DNA of 64,000 nucleotides. Origin: Muricea muricata. Taxonomy: Eukaryota; Cnidaria; Anthozoa; Malacalcyonacea; Plexauridae. Where the stretch lies: positions 3,630,858 to 3,694,857 of the forward strand of contig OY979724.1 of assembly GCA_963855995.1 (NCBI GenBank). Direction: 5' to 3'. Shown here one piece after another: positions 22,111 through 34,296 of the stretch (its first letter is position 1; each line of letters opens with the position of its first letter). The notes beneath the pieces were generated by a model that had not been told where the DNA came from, did no database searches, and saw only the letters and a list, made by a program, of their open reading frames with translations. The position numbers and the translations under genes were made by a program.

Positions 22111-24956
22111 TAATAGCAGTTAAAACTTGGATGGACCAATAGGAAGATGTCGACAGGGCTATGTAGACAATTACGTCAAACGGGTGTTCTAAATCTTCAG
22201 ATCAATGGCATTATCCTGTCTACCAGCACAATGCAGTTCATTGAAGCTAATCCCACAAACTACTAAAAAACCCCCAAGACTAAATTTGGACAAAATTGTT
22301 GAGTACATGGTTTACAAGATCAGTCGTCCCCTACTGCGATAAGTGGTCGTTTTAAATTCAATGAGATCCACAGACATACAGTAGATTTTAATTAAATACA
22401 TAACAATATAAAGCAACTTCAAAAACACTGAACATCTTTTATTTCACATTCTAAGCATCATTTTATAATTTAGGATGTCAGCATTCACAATCATATGTTA
22501 CTTAATATAATGTATGACTAAGACAACAAAAGAAATCATGAGCGTGAAGGAGTCTGTGTATTTGATTGATGCACATTGATACATAAACTTTAATTTTGCT
22601 TTTTTCGTCTTATATAAGATGCATTATCAAAATTACCTCGCCTGCCAAATAGATCTATAAAAATGGAGTGTTACGTTTCACAGCTGGAGAGTTTTGCGTC
22701 CATGTTGTTATGGTGTTGTATCACTCATGTTTTGAATAGTACATACAATTGTAATTTTATCAGTTTATCTATTTTGGGCCAAAAAAGGCGTGTGTGGGAT
22801 ATCAATAATCTACTTTACAATTATCTTGTATAGCTGTGATAATTCTATTTAATTTTAAGATGTATTCAATTGTATACAGGAGCACAAAGAGCTTGCTCGT
22901 ATCTAAGATAAACTACAAAGCATTGTGATTGGATAAAATCACCCGCTACGAGCCAACGAGCTGATAACGGGCAGCCAAAAGCGAATAATCAATACAAAAT
23001 CTTATTTTCGCACTATTCACGGTCGTTCAAATAGTAATCACGGAAGTTGTGACACAATAGTTGGGTCAAACATTGATTTCCTTTTAATAAAAAATCTATT
23101 TTTATATGTCTTGAAACGAAAATAGCTCTCATCTAGGATATTTGCGTTTGCATAGTCTGGTAACTCCAATTTTGACTTCCGCTACTGCCTCCCACATTGT
23201 GTGCGGTTGTATTTTGTTGACAGAACGCTATGGTAACTTCACAGCATGCGTGAAATGGCTTAACATGCAAGAGTTTAAAACTGTTGACACAAAATATCAA
23301 TAAAAACCTTAGCCCCCGCGAAAGCAACAGTTTCCACGTTGTTATGAGGTTAAGCTGCGACCAAGGTAAAATATCTTAGGAAAGCAGCGCTCGATTTGGG
23401 TTTGTATATCCCCCCTGTTGCGCTGGATATATAAGAGTAACAATCGAACGCTAAGGGGGGGGGGGGAATTTGCCAACTCATAGCCAGCTGCTTAGCAATT
23501 TGCAGAAACTACAGTTGTAGAATTTTTTGTTTATTGAAATATAGCCTAACTTCGTGCGTCAACTTCCATCGAACACAGTTCGCGTTTCTCCGTCCATTCC
23601 TGTCCAAGCATTCATAAACTTATTAACTAGTAGGTTTCCTCATGTTTTAAATCGGAAAATAAACTATTCCCAACAAGGAAAATGGCTGGAAAATTTCATC
23701 TCAAATTCTCAACTGAGACACATGTATATCCTCTGCATGAGTTGGCGTGTTTTCCGTATATGAACACGTGCATCATAATTTTTATCAATCTAAGAAATTG
23801 AACAGAGGTGAACAGAGGGCGAGAGCTGATGATCATCATTATTAGGCAAAGTTGCAAGGTCAAAAACCCACACAGAGATATCTGGTACTAGGGATGTTTG
23901 TGATGAGACGCTACAAAGACATCATGCTGTGATACAATTGCGGAATGGAGGGTGAAATGAACATCCAGTTCTATAGCGATCATTTCTCAGGAAATTTACC
24001 AAAACTTAAAGATAGTGCAAGTCCGTTCTGCGCCGGCATAGGTTCTGCATAGCAAAGGGAGACCCGGATTTAAGGGTTTGAAGTCTATGTACAGATAGTA
24101 CACACTTATATACAAGGTACACACTATTTACTATTTTATCTACAACGGAAGACAAATTTTTACGTGAATCTTTCGCGAGGAAGCCAGACATGGTTCAGCA
24201 CGAAAATGTAACTGTTTAAATTTTATATCATAGTAACAACATGCAATATGGCCGCTAACTTCTTCAAATACCGACTTTTTTACCTGATAGTAATCTCAAG
24301 ACGGTTGTTTGTCGCAGAAAAACATTTACATAAAAGTCTTACTTTCAGTCGTTTATGTGCTCTCCTGCTTACCATTACACTGTTAAATGTACACCTGCTA
24401 GACCACAATGCATCACAATTCAATATGGCGGTGCTACTCATAAAAAAGGTAAATTACAAAGGTATATTCATTGTAACATATTGCCCCCTTGAACACACTG
24501 AATACTTATATAAATAAAACAAATATTACGACATCGAACTCAGAAAATACATAAAAATATATCAAAAAGAAAAAGACTATTTTATATGTTATTTGTTTAC
24601 ATTCTGGATCCTTTATTTTCGAAAGCTAAAAATAATATCAAAAATATCTTGTCTGCTTTAATACCAGTAAGAATCAGGTAAAATAATCAAGCACTCGTAA
24701 AGGATTGCTCTGCGACGGATTGTTAAAAAAGCATTTTATCGTGATGTGCCAAACAAAATGGCCGCCAGAAGCAAATTGAGCCAGCAGTACTATGGTAACA
24801 GTAATAGCATAACAGTAATCACTTAATAGTTTGCAATGAAGTGCTCATTCAGTTCTCTTTTAATTTTTAAAGTATACCTATGAATTATGAAACAAAAACT
24901 TTATTCAATAATATCTAAGAACTGTATTACAAGTTCTTTCATACTTTTATGTTACA

Positions 24957-25247
24957 GCGCTTCGTTGATGAGATATTTCAGTTTGATTTTTTGTTTTGTT
25001 CACTATATAGTGACGTCTTGCTTTGCATTCTGAGTTGTTGTTGATTACCAGTTATCCATGTCCTCGATGAACAAAGTTCTTGAGACATTGACTTGATGTA
25101 TTTAAGGACAAACATAATCAATACCATTTATTTTTCAAATCGTTTCTTTATGAGAAAACAACACATTTCACTTTCTGTTCATTCATAATGCAATAAACAA
25201 GTAGGCAAAACAAAAAATCAAACTGAGATATCTCGTTCACAAAGCGT
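24957..25247. mobile_element. MITE-like element of about 290 bp with 40-bp inverted ends
   Basis: The left end has CGCTTCGTTGATGAGATATT and CAGTTTGATTTTTTGTT; the right end is the reverse complement with a few mismatches (AACAAAAAATCAAACTG, AGATATCTCGTTCACAAAGCG). The interior has no ORF. Target duplication not resolved. Confidence 0.75.
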
Positions 25248-26642
25248 TGACGCACCACATTTCAAAAAAACATTTCAAAAAAGTTTTTCTACATAATCCA
25301 ATAAAAACGTTCGTTTCATAGGCTCTTTAAATAATGAGAATGACAGGAATTTACAGCCTTTTATCAACACAACAAGACTTTGGTGTCTGTAACTGGATTT
25401 TCGGTCAAATTCTAGTGCTAATAATTATATAAAGCCGTTTCACTATCAACTGATACACCGGATATGAAGGATTATTCGGGGATTTTTGACAGATAATTAT
25501 AACGAGAATGAAAGTTTAAGTGTTTCACTAAACAATAGCATAGAAATATGTAACAAATTCTCTGCGTGTTTGTTTGGGATTCTTTCGAAACTTAATCCTT
25601 CGTCTGTTCACACGCACTCATATTACCTATCGAACAGCCAAGACATGTTGAAAAACATGGACTAAACTGGACGTACAAAACGTGAGCTGGACTAGACTTT
25701 GTAAAACATAGGCTTGTTAAAATTAAACTAGTAAAACACGGAATTAACATGGACTTGTAAAAACTGCAATTTTTCGTACAAGTTCAGTCCAGTTCATGAT
25801 TTGCAACTTCTGTTCCGCCCATGTTCTACAACATGGCTATTAGGAGTTATACGTGATGTAAATGACACGGTGACCCAAATGGAAAGCGTGATATTTGACT
25901 TGGCAAAAATATGATATACCCACGCGTGGTCGATGACATAACAGAACTTCTCGTAAACGCTGACTAAACATAGATAATGAGTTTATCTTGACAGTAACCA
26001 AACCTTCGAAGTTCATTACATAATTGTGAGTGATAATCCAATTTCTACATTACGTGACATGCTCACGCGCAGGCCCTTTCGTTAAAGCTGTTCTCCAAAA
26101 GGTCATGCTCTCAATAAGCGCTGACACAAATTCTCCTCATCACATGTGGAATGACGAGGCAAAAACACAAGGTGTTTTACGACTCGCACTTGTTTGGTTG
26201 AATGCAAAGCCTCTTAAATTTATATAGTTGGATTCGTGCGTTATTGTCGTTATTGGAGTTAACTGACAACAATAGGCCAACAGGAGGTAATCAATTTTAT
26301 GTCTATGTATGAAGCATGGTCGAAGCTGATTTAAAATATCGCTATAATTTTGTGGAAACAATGCTCCATCATTATCGCAAAGCTCTCGATCCCTAAGTTC
26401 GGTCTTCACCAGTGCTAACAGTGTTAAATGGGTTATAATATATGTGTTTGTGTTTAATGCATTAATATAGTGGTATTGATATCCACCATGCAAACGTACA
26501 GGGAACGAAACTACTTTAGTTCGTGTATGTGAATTGATTCACTTTACGAGCCGCTAACAATGCTCTCGTTTGTGTTTGCAGGGTGTGTATTTGAAGTGGC
26601 CACACGTTCAAATTAGGTGCAGTCTGCTGTATTAATTTGACA

Positions 26643-26670
26643 GTTGGGAATGCTTCGAAGCATTCCCAAC
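26643..26670. repeat. Perfect 28-bp palindrome
   Basis: GTTGGGAATGCTTC is followed immediately by its reverse complement, with no loop. It is not part of a longer inverted repeat and I see no second copy in the window. It could be a dimeric protein-binding site or the scar of a foldback. Confidence 0.8.
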
Positions 26671-28186
26671 TTCGAGCTAATGTCTAATGATTTGAAAAGC
26701 AGCACAAGATCTTATACGCATGCACTTGAGAATTTTATGATGTTATTATTGATGTTCCTTGTGTGCAAAACCTTGTGTTTTTCGTTCGAAGCATTCAGAG
26801 CTGTTAAATCAACGTACAGATTGCAGCTAACTTGAACTGCGACTACCACAAAGAGTACACTTTTTATTGCTACACAATGTATAATAGTTAATTAAGATTT
26901 TTTAATCATTCACATTTCAGGTTTACGCAAAACGTTTGCGTTGATTTCTCGGCTTAAACAACATGTGTAATGAAAGTTTCGTGAATAAACTCACAAGATG
27001 TGTATAAATTTAAAGGGGTCGTTTTTGAAACCTTTATAATAATATACTTGCAGTTTGTGCTTCATATAAGATTTTTTATATTTTGCGTTTTATATCTGAT
27101 AAAGCACGCCTCTAAGTAGTAATTAAACAGTATTACATAAATAACTAATCGCATTACAGTATTTCGGCCACATGTATGCATTTGTAAACGCAAATAAAGT
27201 TCAGTAATATGACGTAAGACGACCTGTATCAACGTTAACTGGTGTCATAACTATGCTGTTTATTCATTCAGTTCACAATTATGTCATAGTAGTCGCGATA
27301 GATCGGTACCAACAACAGGTACCATTAACAATGGCTCGTGCCAGGCACTTGACACTATAAATACTCATACAGATCCGTCGCTCGTATTATAAGTTTTTAC
27401 ATAAAACGAGTTCGAGCAATTCCAGTTAGGATGCAACATTATATACATAGAGAATAATACGTCGGTGCGCGTAAATACCAGATTTATTTCGAGTGTTGAA
27501 CATGTTAAACTACCGTCTTTTCTAGCAATATAAAATATCCAGAAGCTATGACTGATGATTGTTTGAATAGTAATAAGTCAAATATTATCATAAATTATCT
27601 CACATGTGAGATTAATAGTTTTAACAGTGCCTGAAATCCCTATAAAGCACTGTACTTTATATAATGAAGAATACTCATGAACGTGACAGATGATATAAAG
27701 TGCAAGTTATCCTATTTAGCACTTTATCAGGTATGAAGCCACGTCGCATGACCTATTATGGTTGACATCATGACATGACTCGCTATCTGATCTTGTGAAT
27801 TATTAATATGCAATTTTTGTACGTAAATATATCGAAACGTCTAATTGTACTAGGTCATTTTTCCTTGAAATGATAAAAACCTTACCAAAAACACTAATTA
27901 AAGACATTTCAATTCTTTGAATTTGGAAGCAAATGCTTCCAAAGTGAAGCTTGTCAGACCGTATCACAGATGTCATTAACGCTTTATCTTGCGTTTTCCA
28001 TTATATTTCATTGATTGTTCATTGTCTCCTTGGACACGCAAAATATCTATATAATATTATAGAAATATAAATATTCTATGCAGAGCATGTTTGCACCGTT
28101 TCGAGGCAATATTGTGCAATGTACTTCTTTCGCCATAGAATCTCTTATAGTGACAAACTTTTAAATTCGAAAACAATTTTAGCACA

Positions 28187-28463
28187 ATATATAATATACT
28201 AACGGTGATGTTGTACTCGGGTAAATATGATATTATATTATCATATTTACCCGAGTACAACATCACCATTAGTATATTATTATATTATATAACTAGACTC
28301 TGTTCCGAAATATCACTTATCGAACCGTCCTGACCGTGTAGCTCAGTTGGTAGAGCGTTGGGGCTAGTATTCCAAAGGTCGGTGGTTCGAATCCCGCTGT
28401 GGCCAGGCAAATTTTTCAGCCTGCCCAGTGTGGTTTACACTCGGAGTAGCATCACAATATCAT
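28187..28463 (+). mobile_element. tRNA-derived SINE with a palindromic 5' extension
   Basis: A Pol III A box TAGCTCAGTTGG (28339-28350) and a B box GGTTCGAATCC (28384-28394) lie in a tRNA-like head starting about 28331, followed by a tail of about 60 bp with CAGCCTGCCCAGTGTGG. The anticodon loop has eight bases and the acceptor stem is imperfect, so this is not a functional tRNA gene. The unit is flanked by the 12-bp direct repeat AATTTTAGCACA (28175-28186 and 28464-28475), as expected for LINE-driven insertion. A related copy lies at 45790-45918. Confidence 0.85.
28192..28279. repeat. 88-bp near-perfect palindrome inside the SINE unit
   Basis: Arms of about 40 bp (TAATATACTAACGGTGATG, TTGTACTCGGGTAAATATGA) pair with a single mismatch around an AT-only centre. 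RNA from either strand would form a long, almost perfect hairpin. It lies between the left target duplicate and the tRNA-like head. Confidence 0.9.
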
Positions 28464-28790
28464 AATTTTAGCACAGTTGGAAAGTGCTTTCTAAATTTAG
28501 TGAAATTGTCAAGTTTGGTTGCAAAATATTGTAAAATGTGGAAAATATAGTCCTGTAAAGTTTGCAAATTTTGTATACTTTTGTATTACGAACGGAAAAG
28601 CGTTACAGCTATGTGGAAATGTGGTAACGCCTTTTCCCGCGTAATACAAAAGTATACAAAATTTGCAAACTTTACATTACTATATTTTCGACATTTTACA
28701 ATATTTTACAGCCAAATTTCACAATTTCACGAAATTTAGGAAGCGCTTTCCAACTGTGCTAAAACTGTTTTCAAATTTATAAGTTTGTGC

Positions 28791-29034
28791 AATAGACCAT
28801 ACCCATAATGACGTCATTTAGTAGTTAAGCATGTAAAACTATTTGAATATGCCAATATAATTGAATGGTTTAAGTAACAAAAAGATTATTTGTGAAATAA
28901 ATATGTTAAATTATTTGTTTCATTTTATGTCCTGGACAAATATATAAGGACCTAAAAAAATGTAACAATATTGCATATTTAACTAGTTTTACTCGCTTAA
29001 CTACTAAATGAAGTCATTATGGGTAAGGTCTATT
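28791..29034. mobile_element. Element B: 244-bp MITE with 39-bp inverted ends
   Basis: It begins AATAGACCATACCCATAATG and ends with the reverse complement; the left end includes a full TGACGTCA. It sits inside the right end of family-A copy 2, since family-A sequence (GTTTGTGC) precedes it and the expected GGGGAATGG follows. Boundaries are compatible with a TA target duplication. Confidence 0.82.
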
Positions 29035-29045
29035 GGGGAATGGCC

Positions 29046-29314
29046 ATTGATCTGGATAATACTGGATCGCGCATACATCATAAAATTTTGAAGCCATCGC
29101 CGCCATCTTGGTACTCCAGGTCCAGTGTTCTTTGCGGGTGTAAGAGTAAGCTTTTAAGCAGCGTTTTCAATTTCCGTAAATTTCCTTAAAATAAGGAAGT
29201 TTATTTATCTATTGAAAATGCTGATTGTCCGCCATCTTGGCACTCCAAATTAGTCATCTCTGCTGGCTTCACTTGATGCCACTCTATGCGCGATCCAGTA
29301 TTATCCAGATCAAT
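29046..29314. mobile_element. Element C: 269-bp MITE with 10-bp target duplication
   Basis: Terminal repeats ATTGATCTGGATAATACTGG and so on are mirrored exactly at the right end for about 30 bp. The 10 bases GGGAATGGCC occur directly on both sides (29036-29045 and 29315-29324). Both internal halves contain CCGCCATCTTGG. A 9-10 bp duplication would suit a Mutator-like element. Confidence 0.85.
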
Positions 29315-29611
29315 GGGAATGGCCCATTGTCTACATAATATTTTGTTGGTTCCCTCACTGTTAAGTGCAAGGAGTTACTTTAACATCATTAATAGGATTT
29401 ACTTTGAACATAATTTTGAGTGAATTTTTTAAGAGATTGGCTTGAAGTAGCCAACCACTCATTCCCACGATAAATAAACTCGCATGATTCATTCGTGTCC
29501 GTCCGTAGAAAGCAAAACAAGTCGCGTGGGAAAACCGCTGCACCCAGTTGAACTAGCTTCACGGGCGAGGCGGGGAATTCTGTTCCTATGTACATCAATC
29601 ATGGTTAGAAA

Positions 29612-29965
29612 GTGATTATCCGCGTCAAATGGCCACCTGCTTTCAAATATTTTCCAGGATATCACTGGTCACGCACAGTGTGCATACTTTATTGCGACAT
29701 GTTTTTCATATCTAAGCAGACTACCATAGACAATCAATGGAATGGAATAGATAAAGCGCTAATGACATCCGTGATCCGGCCTGATACGCTTTACTTTGGA
29801 ACACTGTAACTTCACTTTAAATATATTTAATAAAAAACAGGATTTCTATTTCGCTACATATAACAGATAATCACCGTCTAATGATAATCCGCGTGAAATG
29901 GTCACGTGTCTTCATGTCTTTTCCGGAACATCACTGAGTATTTGCTTCATTAAGACATGTTTTCA
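29612..29965. repeat. Direct repeat pair of about 90 bp
   Basis: TGATTATCCGCGTCAAATGGCCAC at 29612 and TGATAATCCGCGTGAAATGGTCAC at 29881 start two similar stretches of about 85-95 bp, both continuing through a TTTTCCRGRAYATCACTG-like block to CGACATGTTTT or AAGACATGTTTT. They are roughly 270 bp apart and clearly diverged. Confidence 0.7.
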
Positions 29966-30116
29966 TGTAAACTTGCATATCGATTGTAATTGTATGTGTT
30001 ATGTTTGTGATTGTTCTGTCGTCTTGAGGCGGACACGTAGCATGCAACTTGAGAGCACGCCCGATGAAGTCTTGAGTGTGGTAATCAGTTTGACCGTGAA
30101 ATAGAACTGCACTCAT
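29931..30116 (-). other. Unassigned coding-like fragment, minus-strand member of a pair
   Basis: The minus strand reads DYHTQDFIGRALKLHAT, then QDDRTITNITHTITIDMQVY. A plus-strand segment at 31095-31260 reads HYDTALFIRRAFVHVRC, then QDDKTITDITFTQEIQVS. Similarity at protein level despite DNA divergence suggests descent from a real protein-coding sequence. I do not recognise the family. No intact gene surrounds either piece. Confidence 0.45.
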
Positions 30117-31094
30117 TCATTTACGAGCCATGCAGTATATATGGTGTCCACTGCCATCCGTAAACGATAATACTTTCGCGTCTTCTCGGAAAAGGACGTT
30201 AAAATCGTGGGTACCTGGTATTATCATTCCCTGTACAGACAATAGCCTGGTCGGTACATCCGCTTGCGCGTGAGTGCGACACTCAATCACTTAATTGAAC
30301 CCAATAAACTTAAACTTAGAGTAACGTGCGAAACACGATAAAACAACTAATTAGCTGCATTTCTCTCAACTTACTAACGTGTATTCAGTTTTACTTATTG
30401 TACATTGTGTCACAACATCGTATCCCTAAACAAGCTTTTGTACTTTAATTTGTTATCTGATAACAATGTTATCAACAATGCTGTTTAGCATTGTCATACA
30501 GGAACAACGTGGGCTTAATGCCCACAAACATCGCAGTTTTCCCACATTCCAATTGGCTGTGCAAATTGTGCTGCGTGGATGATCAGACTTCCTAAACCAC
30601 AGACTAGACTACAACATCCAAATCGTCCTAAACAATTTAAATTTTGCTACCGACCTTTCCACAGCCAAAAAATTCAGACAGTACATTAACTATTATTCGT
30701 ATAACTCGTGCACTTTTTAAGTTCATAAAGGCTTTATTTACTAGTAGGAAGAAATTGAATTGTTTTTGGAATTATAACACACAAGTGAGTCGCCGCCGGA
30801 TAAATATCAGTATCAAGTGATGTAATACTACATATTTTTCTAAGTAGAGTCGCTGCATGGTCCTCTTTTGTTGTCGGAAATGTTTAGGGAAGACGATGCT
30901 ACGCCACATTAAAACGACATTGAAATGCCATGGACACCTCCACAGATGGATAGTGTCATAGTGAAGCCATTTTTCCTCGCGTCATTGACACCGATATGGC
31001 TATACAGCGATGCCAAATTCACGGACTCCCCGGGTATCATAATTATTGGTTTCCATATTCATTTGATCTATGTTATACTAACTCTTCCACCAAT

Positions 31095-31260
31095 CTCATA
31101 TTCACAGGCAAACATTACGACACTGCACTCTTCATCAGGCGTGCTTTCGTGCATGTAAGATGCATCCTACGTACGTGGCCACTCCGAATTTCTACTCAAG
31201 ATGACAAAACAATCACAGACATAACATTTACACAGGAGATACAAGTCTCATGCAAAATAC
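31095..31260 (+). other. Unassigned coding-like fragment, plus-strand member of a pair
   Basis: Part of a 94-codon open frame (30996-31280). The shared block with 29931-30116 begins near GGCAAACATTACGACACTGC and ends near ATACAAGTCTCATGC. The upstream part of the frame (MAIQRCQIHGLPGYH) is not matched in the partner. Probably a degenerate duplicated exon or captured gene fragment. Confidence 0.45.
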
Positions 31261-31272
31261 TATACTTAATTA

Positions 31273-31370
31273 ACAATTAGATTACGAGCTCGAGATTTCT
31301 ATGCGGTGATGGTTGAGGAGGTCGAAGCCCAAATCAACTATAGAAATTGAGAGCGAGTATTCTAATTGCT
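31273..31370. mobile_element. Family-E palindromic element, degenerate copy
   Basis: It starts AACAATTAGATTACGAGCTCG and ends GAGAGCGAGTATTCTAATTG, with a central ATGCGGTGATGGTTGA. It is a decayed relative of the perfect palindrome at 36389-36496; the arms now match imperfectly. Confidence 0.75.
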
Positions 31371-32589
31371 TGGGTAGAGTCTGTGCAAAATAATCGATTT
31401 TTAACTCGTTTTGCTGAAAAAAATTACAAATTGTGTTTGAATTGTTTTGCAACTTCATATCTATTGGGTAATACATGGCGAGTAGGGAGGCCAATCAAAT
31501 TACAGCGTCTGCTTTAGTAAAGTAGTATGATTCTGCTAATATGAATTAATTATTGGAACATACATGGCCAGAAGAATATAAACATTCTACACACATTCTC
31601 CCACACTGTTAATTTTAAAGAGTTACTTCATTAGAGTTATTTTGATCCCAATTTTCAGGGAATGTTTTAAGCGATTGCCTTCAGAGGCACATACGTGGAT
31701 TAAATCCCTTAAATTAACAGCGTAGTTGCCAAACAAGTTTGAGACAAATTGTGAATAACTCGTAACAACGTTTATAAAATTAATCCATTTGTTAAAAGGT
31801 TGTTCTGACCATGGATTGTTAAAGAAGTGGATAGGAAACTCGTCGTCGCGTGTGATGTTTTCAGTATGCTGATGGCGTTTGAACCTGGTTGCAAATTATG
31901 ACATCACTAAATTGTCAAATAACTGCACTTTTAGTAAAAAAATACAACTGAACATTTTGTATCAAATAAATTGACTACGCCATTCTTTTATGAAATATCT
32001 AAGTATTCCTGGTCAATTTTAGCAAATATTTCAAGAACTAAACAGTTGAAACTGCAAATTTCAGCTCAATTATCAACGGTAGTTTTTGGGAAGCAATTTT
32101 CGTAGCTTCAATGTATCACTGTTTAAAATCGGAAAATATAGCAAAATAAAAAAATGCCGAAAACCGTTACATTCGCAATCACTCGTGACATCACAAGTCA
32201 TAACTGGGTTTCTACACTGACGCCAGCTGGTGTCCTATCCATTTTTTCAACTATCCATGTTCTGGCATATAGTTTAATAGTCATGATGTGACAATATTGT
32301 GCACTGGAAAAATTCTTTTAAGTGTACAAGGCGTTGTCAAGAGGCGCGCGGGAGCCTTGATTTTTAAATGCCCTCATAAGGTAAAGCGAGTGTAGGCGAG
32401 ATCAGGAAAAAAATATATATAGCGTCACGATCCACATTGCCCACGAAATTTAAAGAATTAAGTCACGGATATTTTTAAATTACTCACAACGCACTTATTC
32501 GCAGTATAATCGTGACCACAATTAATGCGTCACCAGTCATAAAGATCATAGAATCATTGCTTTCTTCATTGGCGAATGAATATACAGAA

Positions 32590-32858
32590 AATTCAATTAA
32601 GGTTGTCTTTCCAAAAGCGTAAGCTGTAAACTATGAGCGCGCTATGGATGACGGGTTATTAATTGCCTATGTCACCGGTGAACAATTATTTCTTTGCAAC
32701 AGCATCAGTGGCACATAAGATACTAACGACGGCAAATTTACTCGTTACAAAGGGTAATATCCTGAGTATCCGGCCCTAAATAAACAATAATCCATCATGC
32801 ACTGTGGGCTCATAGTTCACAGTTTACGCTTTAATTTAGAAAGACAGCCTAACTGAAA
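32590..32858. mobile_element. Family-F foldback element, copy 1
   Basis: The left end TTCAATTAAGGTTGTCTTTC with CCAAAAGCGTAAGCTG is mirrored on the right by CAGTTTACGCTTTAATTTAG and AAAGACAGCCTAACTG. Inner arms carry GAGCGCGCTATGGATGACGG against CCATCATGCACTGTGGGCTC. Interior about 110 bp, no ORF. Relatives at 35379-35648 and 63706-63815. Confidence 0.78.
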
Positions 32859-33289
32859 CCGCTGCCACACAATACACGTCGACGGAGACGTTTTCCCATA
32901 TTTATGCAATGTTCATAATCCTTCCTGGCCAAAAACAAACGAAGGAAGTTGTTATGAGAAGATGTTATGAGTCGATTGTTCAAATTAGAGTAAAAATTCT
33001 TCGGAGGCCTTTCTGAGGTCGATGCATATTGAAGGATTATACATATTAAAGAAGTAAGATCTAGTTTATCAAAAGGGACGTGATATAGATCTGTATTGTA
33101 AACAAACTGTTATGTAGACGAGACGTGAATTACGCTGCTTTTTTAGACACCTGAATTGCGAAACTGCTTTTCCCGGCTGTGAAACGTGATCGACAACCCC
33201 ATGACATACTTAAAAGAGTGGAACGAAGCATGAGTATAGCAATTTTAAATATATTACTATTCAATCTGCACGTTATATTATTTGTATTA

Positions 33290-33425
33290 GATTATTGTAC
33301 CCAATAAATTATTGGAATTGTTAGGGTCAGGGTTGGGTTTTGGGTTATATGCATGAAATTCCAATTCCAATAAGTTATTAGGACTGTTAAACATTGTCCC
33401 CAATAATCTTATTGGATTACAACGT
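33290..33425. repeat. Inverted repeat with CCCAATAA ends
   Basis: Left GTACCCAATAAATTATTGGAATTG and right CCCCAATAATCTTATTGGATT border a centre with AGGGTCAGGGTTGGGTTTTG and TATATGCATGAAATTCC. A related stretch at 58640-58750 in the ETS gene has CCCAATAAAATTC, AATAATTATTGGGATTATTG and GGTTAGGGTTGGGGTTG. The GGTTAGGG words resemble telomere repeats but are not arrays. Confidence 0.6.
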
Positions 33426-34153
33426 GCGCTGACATTGCAGTGGATTTATTCACAGTTTACTGTAAAAAACACATACATTAATTCCGTTTTTTTTAAAAAA
33501 TCTAATGAATCCAAATTACGCAAGTCCACATGAAGGAAAAGAATTCCAAATTTTTGCCCCCAGTTTATTTCATCTTCGATTTTCCGCAATTTAAACATTT
33601 TTGACTTAATTAAGTTTTTTTACCTAAGAAGTGTAAACAAGCGCTATGGTCTTGACCTGCTTACATTAAATCGGCAGAACTAAACCTGATCCTCATCTTC
33701 GACTTGATCATATGCGATTGACTGTTTCGTGACCATTCAAGCGATTTCGAGAAAGCAAAATTAATTTGCATCATACGTCCATGTATGCTATATTTGAAAA
33801 TCCTATCTTAGACGTGGCAGTAGTATACGTATTAAATTTAATAAGATGTTGTAACATGCGACTAATTATGAAATCCAATGAGCTGCCAAAACAGGCATCT
33901 CGCGGCTGTGTGAAATTGTATTGCATGGTGCATTGGTAAAAACTTACGAAAATCATACGGCTTCCGCGTTGCTACGCGAATCTCTAAATGTCGGAAATAA
34001 TATTAGCTTCAGAAAGGCGCTTTGGACTCATTGTTAATAAACACTTATCACGTTTTACGCCATAGTGTAATTGGTACTCAACAGGGGTTCACGCACATCT
34101 CTACTTAAGACAGCACGCGCGCTAGAGAGGCCGACACAGAAGTCTGCGTGCCT

Positions 34154-34161
34154 TGACGTCA
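34154..34161 (+). promoter_or_regulatory. Consensus CRE site upstream of the ETS gene
   Basis: TGACGTCA lies 136-143 bases before the proposed ATG at 34297, in the right place for a promoter-proximal ATF/CREB site. The octamer also occurs elsewhere in the window (for example 28808 and 44424), so on its own it is weak evidence. No TATA box stands out. Confidence 0.4.
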
Positions 34162-34296
34162 CGTCAGTTTATCAACAGTGTTGTTACGCTGCTCATCCAG
34201 AGTACATTTGTTCTTCTGTATAGTGTGACACAAGGAGGAAATCATCATTTCTGGAAACCACCTGACATATATTTCTCGTATCGCTTGTACAGGAAA

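Larger units (their letters stand above)
19184..28148. other. Intergenic region, repeats only
   Basis: Apart from the repeats listed separately I see no gene. Open frames at 20049-20336 (minus), 20592-20837 (plus) and 26140-26493 (minus) are 81-117 codons long, have no known motif and no consistent splice partners. A family-A half-arm lies at 19370-19450. A poly-G run lies at 23451-23466. CRE-like TGACGTCA occurs at about 21224. Confidence 0.5.
28149..29330. mobile_element. Family-A foldback element, copy 2, hosting three further insertions
   Basis: The left end (GACAAACTTTTAAATTCG, 28152 on) and the right end (up to GGAATGGCCCATTG) match the ends of the copy at 43402-43749. The foldback core runs from 28464 to 28790. 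It is broken by a SINE-bearing unit (28187-28463), by inverted-repeat element B (28791-29034) and by element C (29046-29314). Without them it would be roughly 400 bp, as in the other copies. Confidence 0.82.
29325..34296. other. Intergenic region between SLC22 and ETS genes
   Basis: No gene supported. It contains a direct repeat pair (29612-29705 and 29881-29965), an inverted pair of coding-like segments (29931-30116 and 31095-31260), and foldback elements listed separately. The stretch 31500-32590 shows nothing recognisable. Confidence 0.5.

Noticed and set aside
28331..28406. A functional tRNA gene
   Set aside because: Good A and B boxes, but the anticodon loop has eight bases, the acceptor stem is imperfect, a SINE-like tail follows, and a 12-bp insertion duplicate surrounds it.
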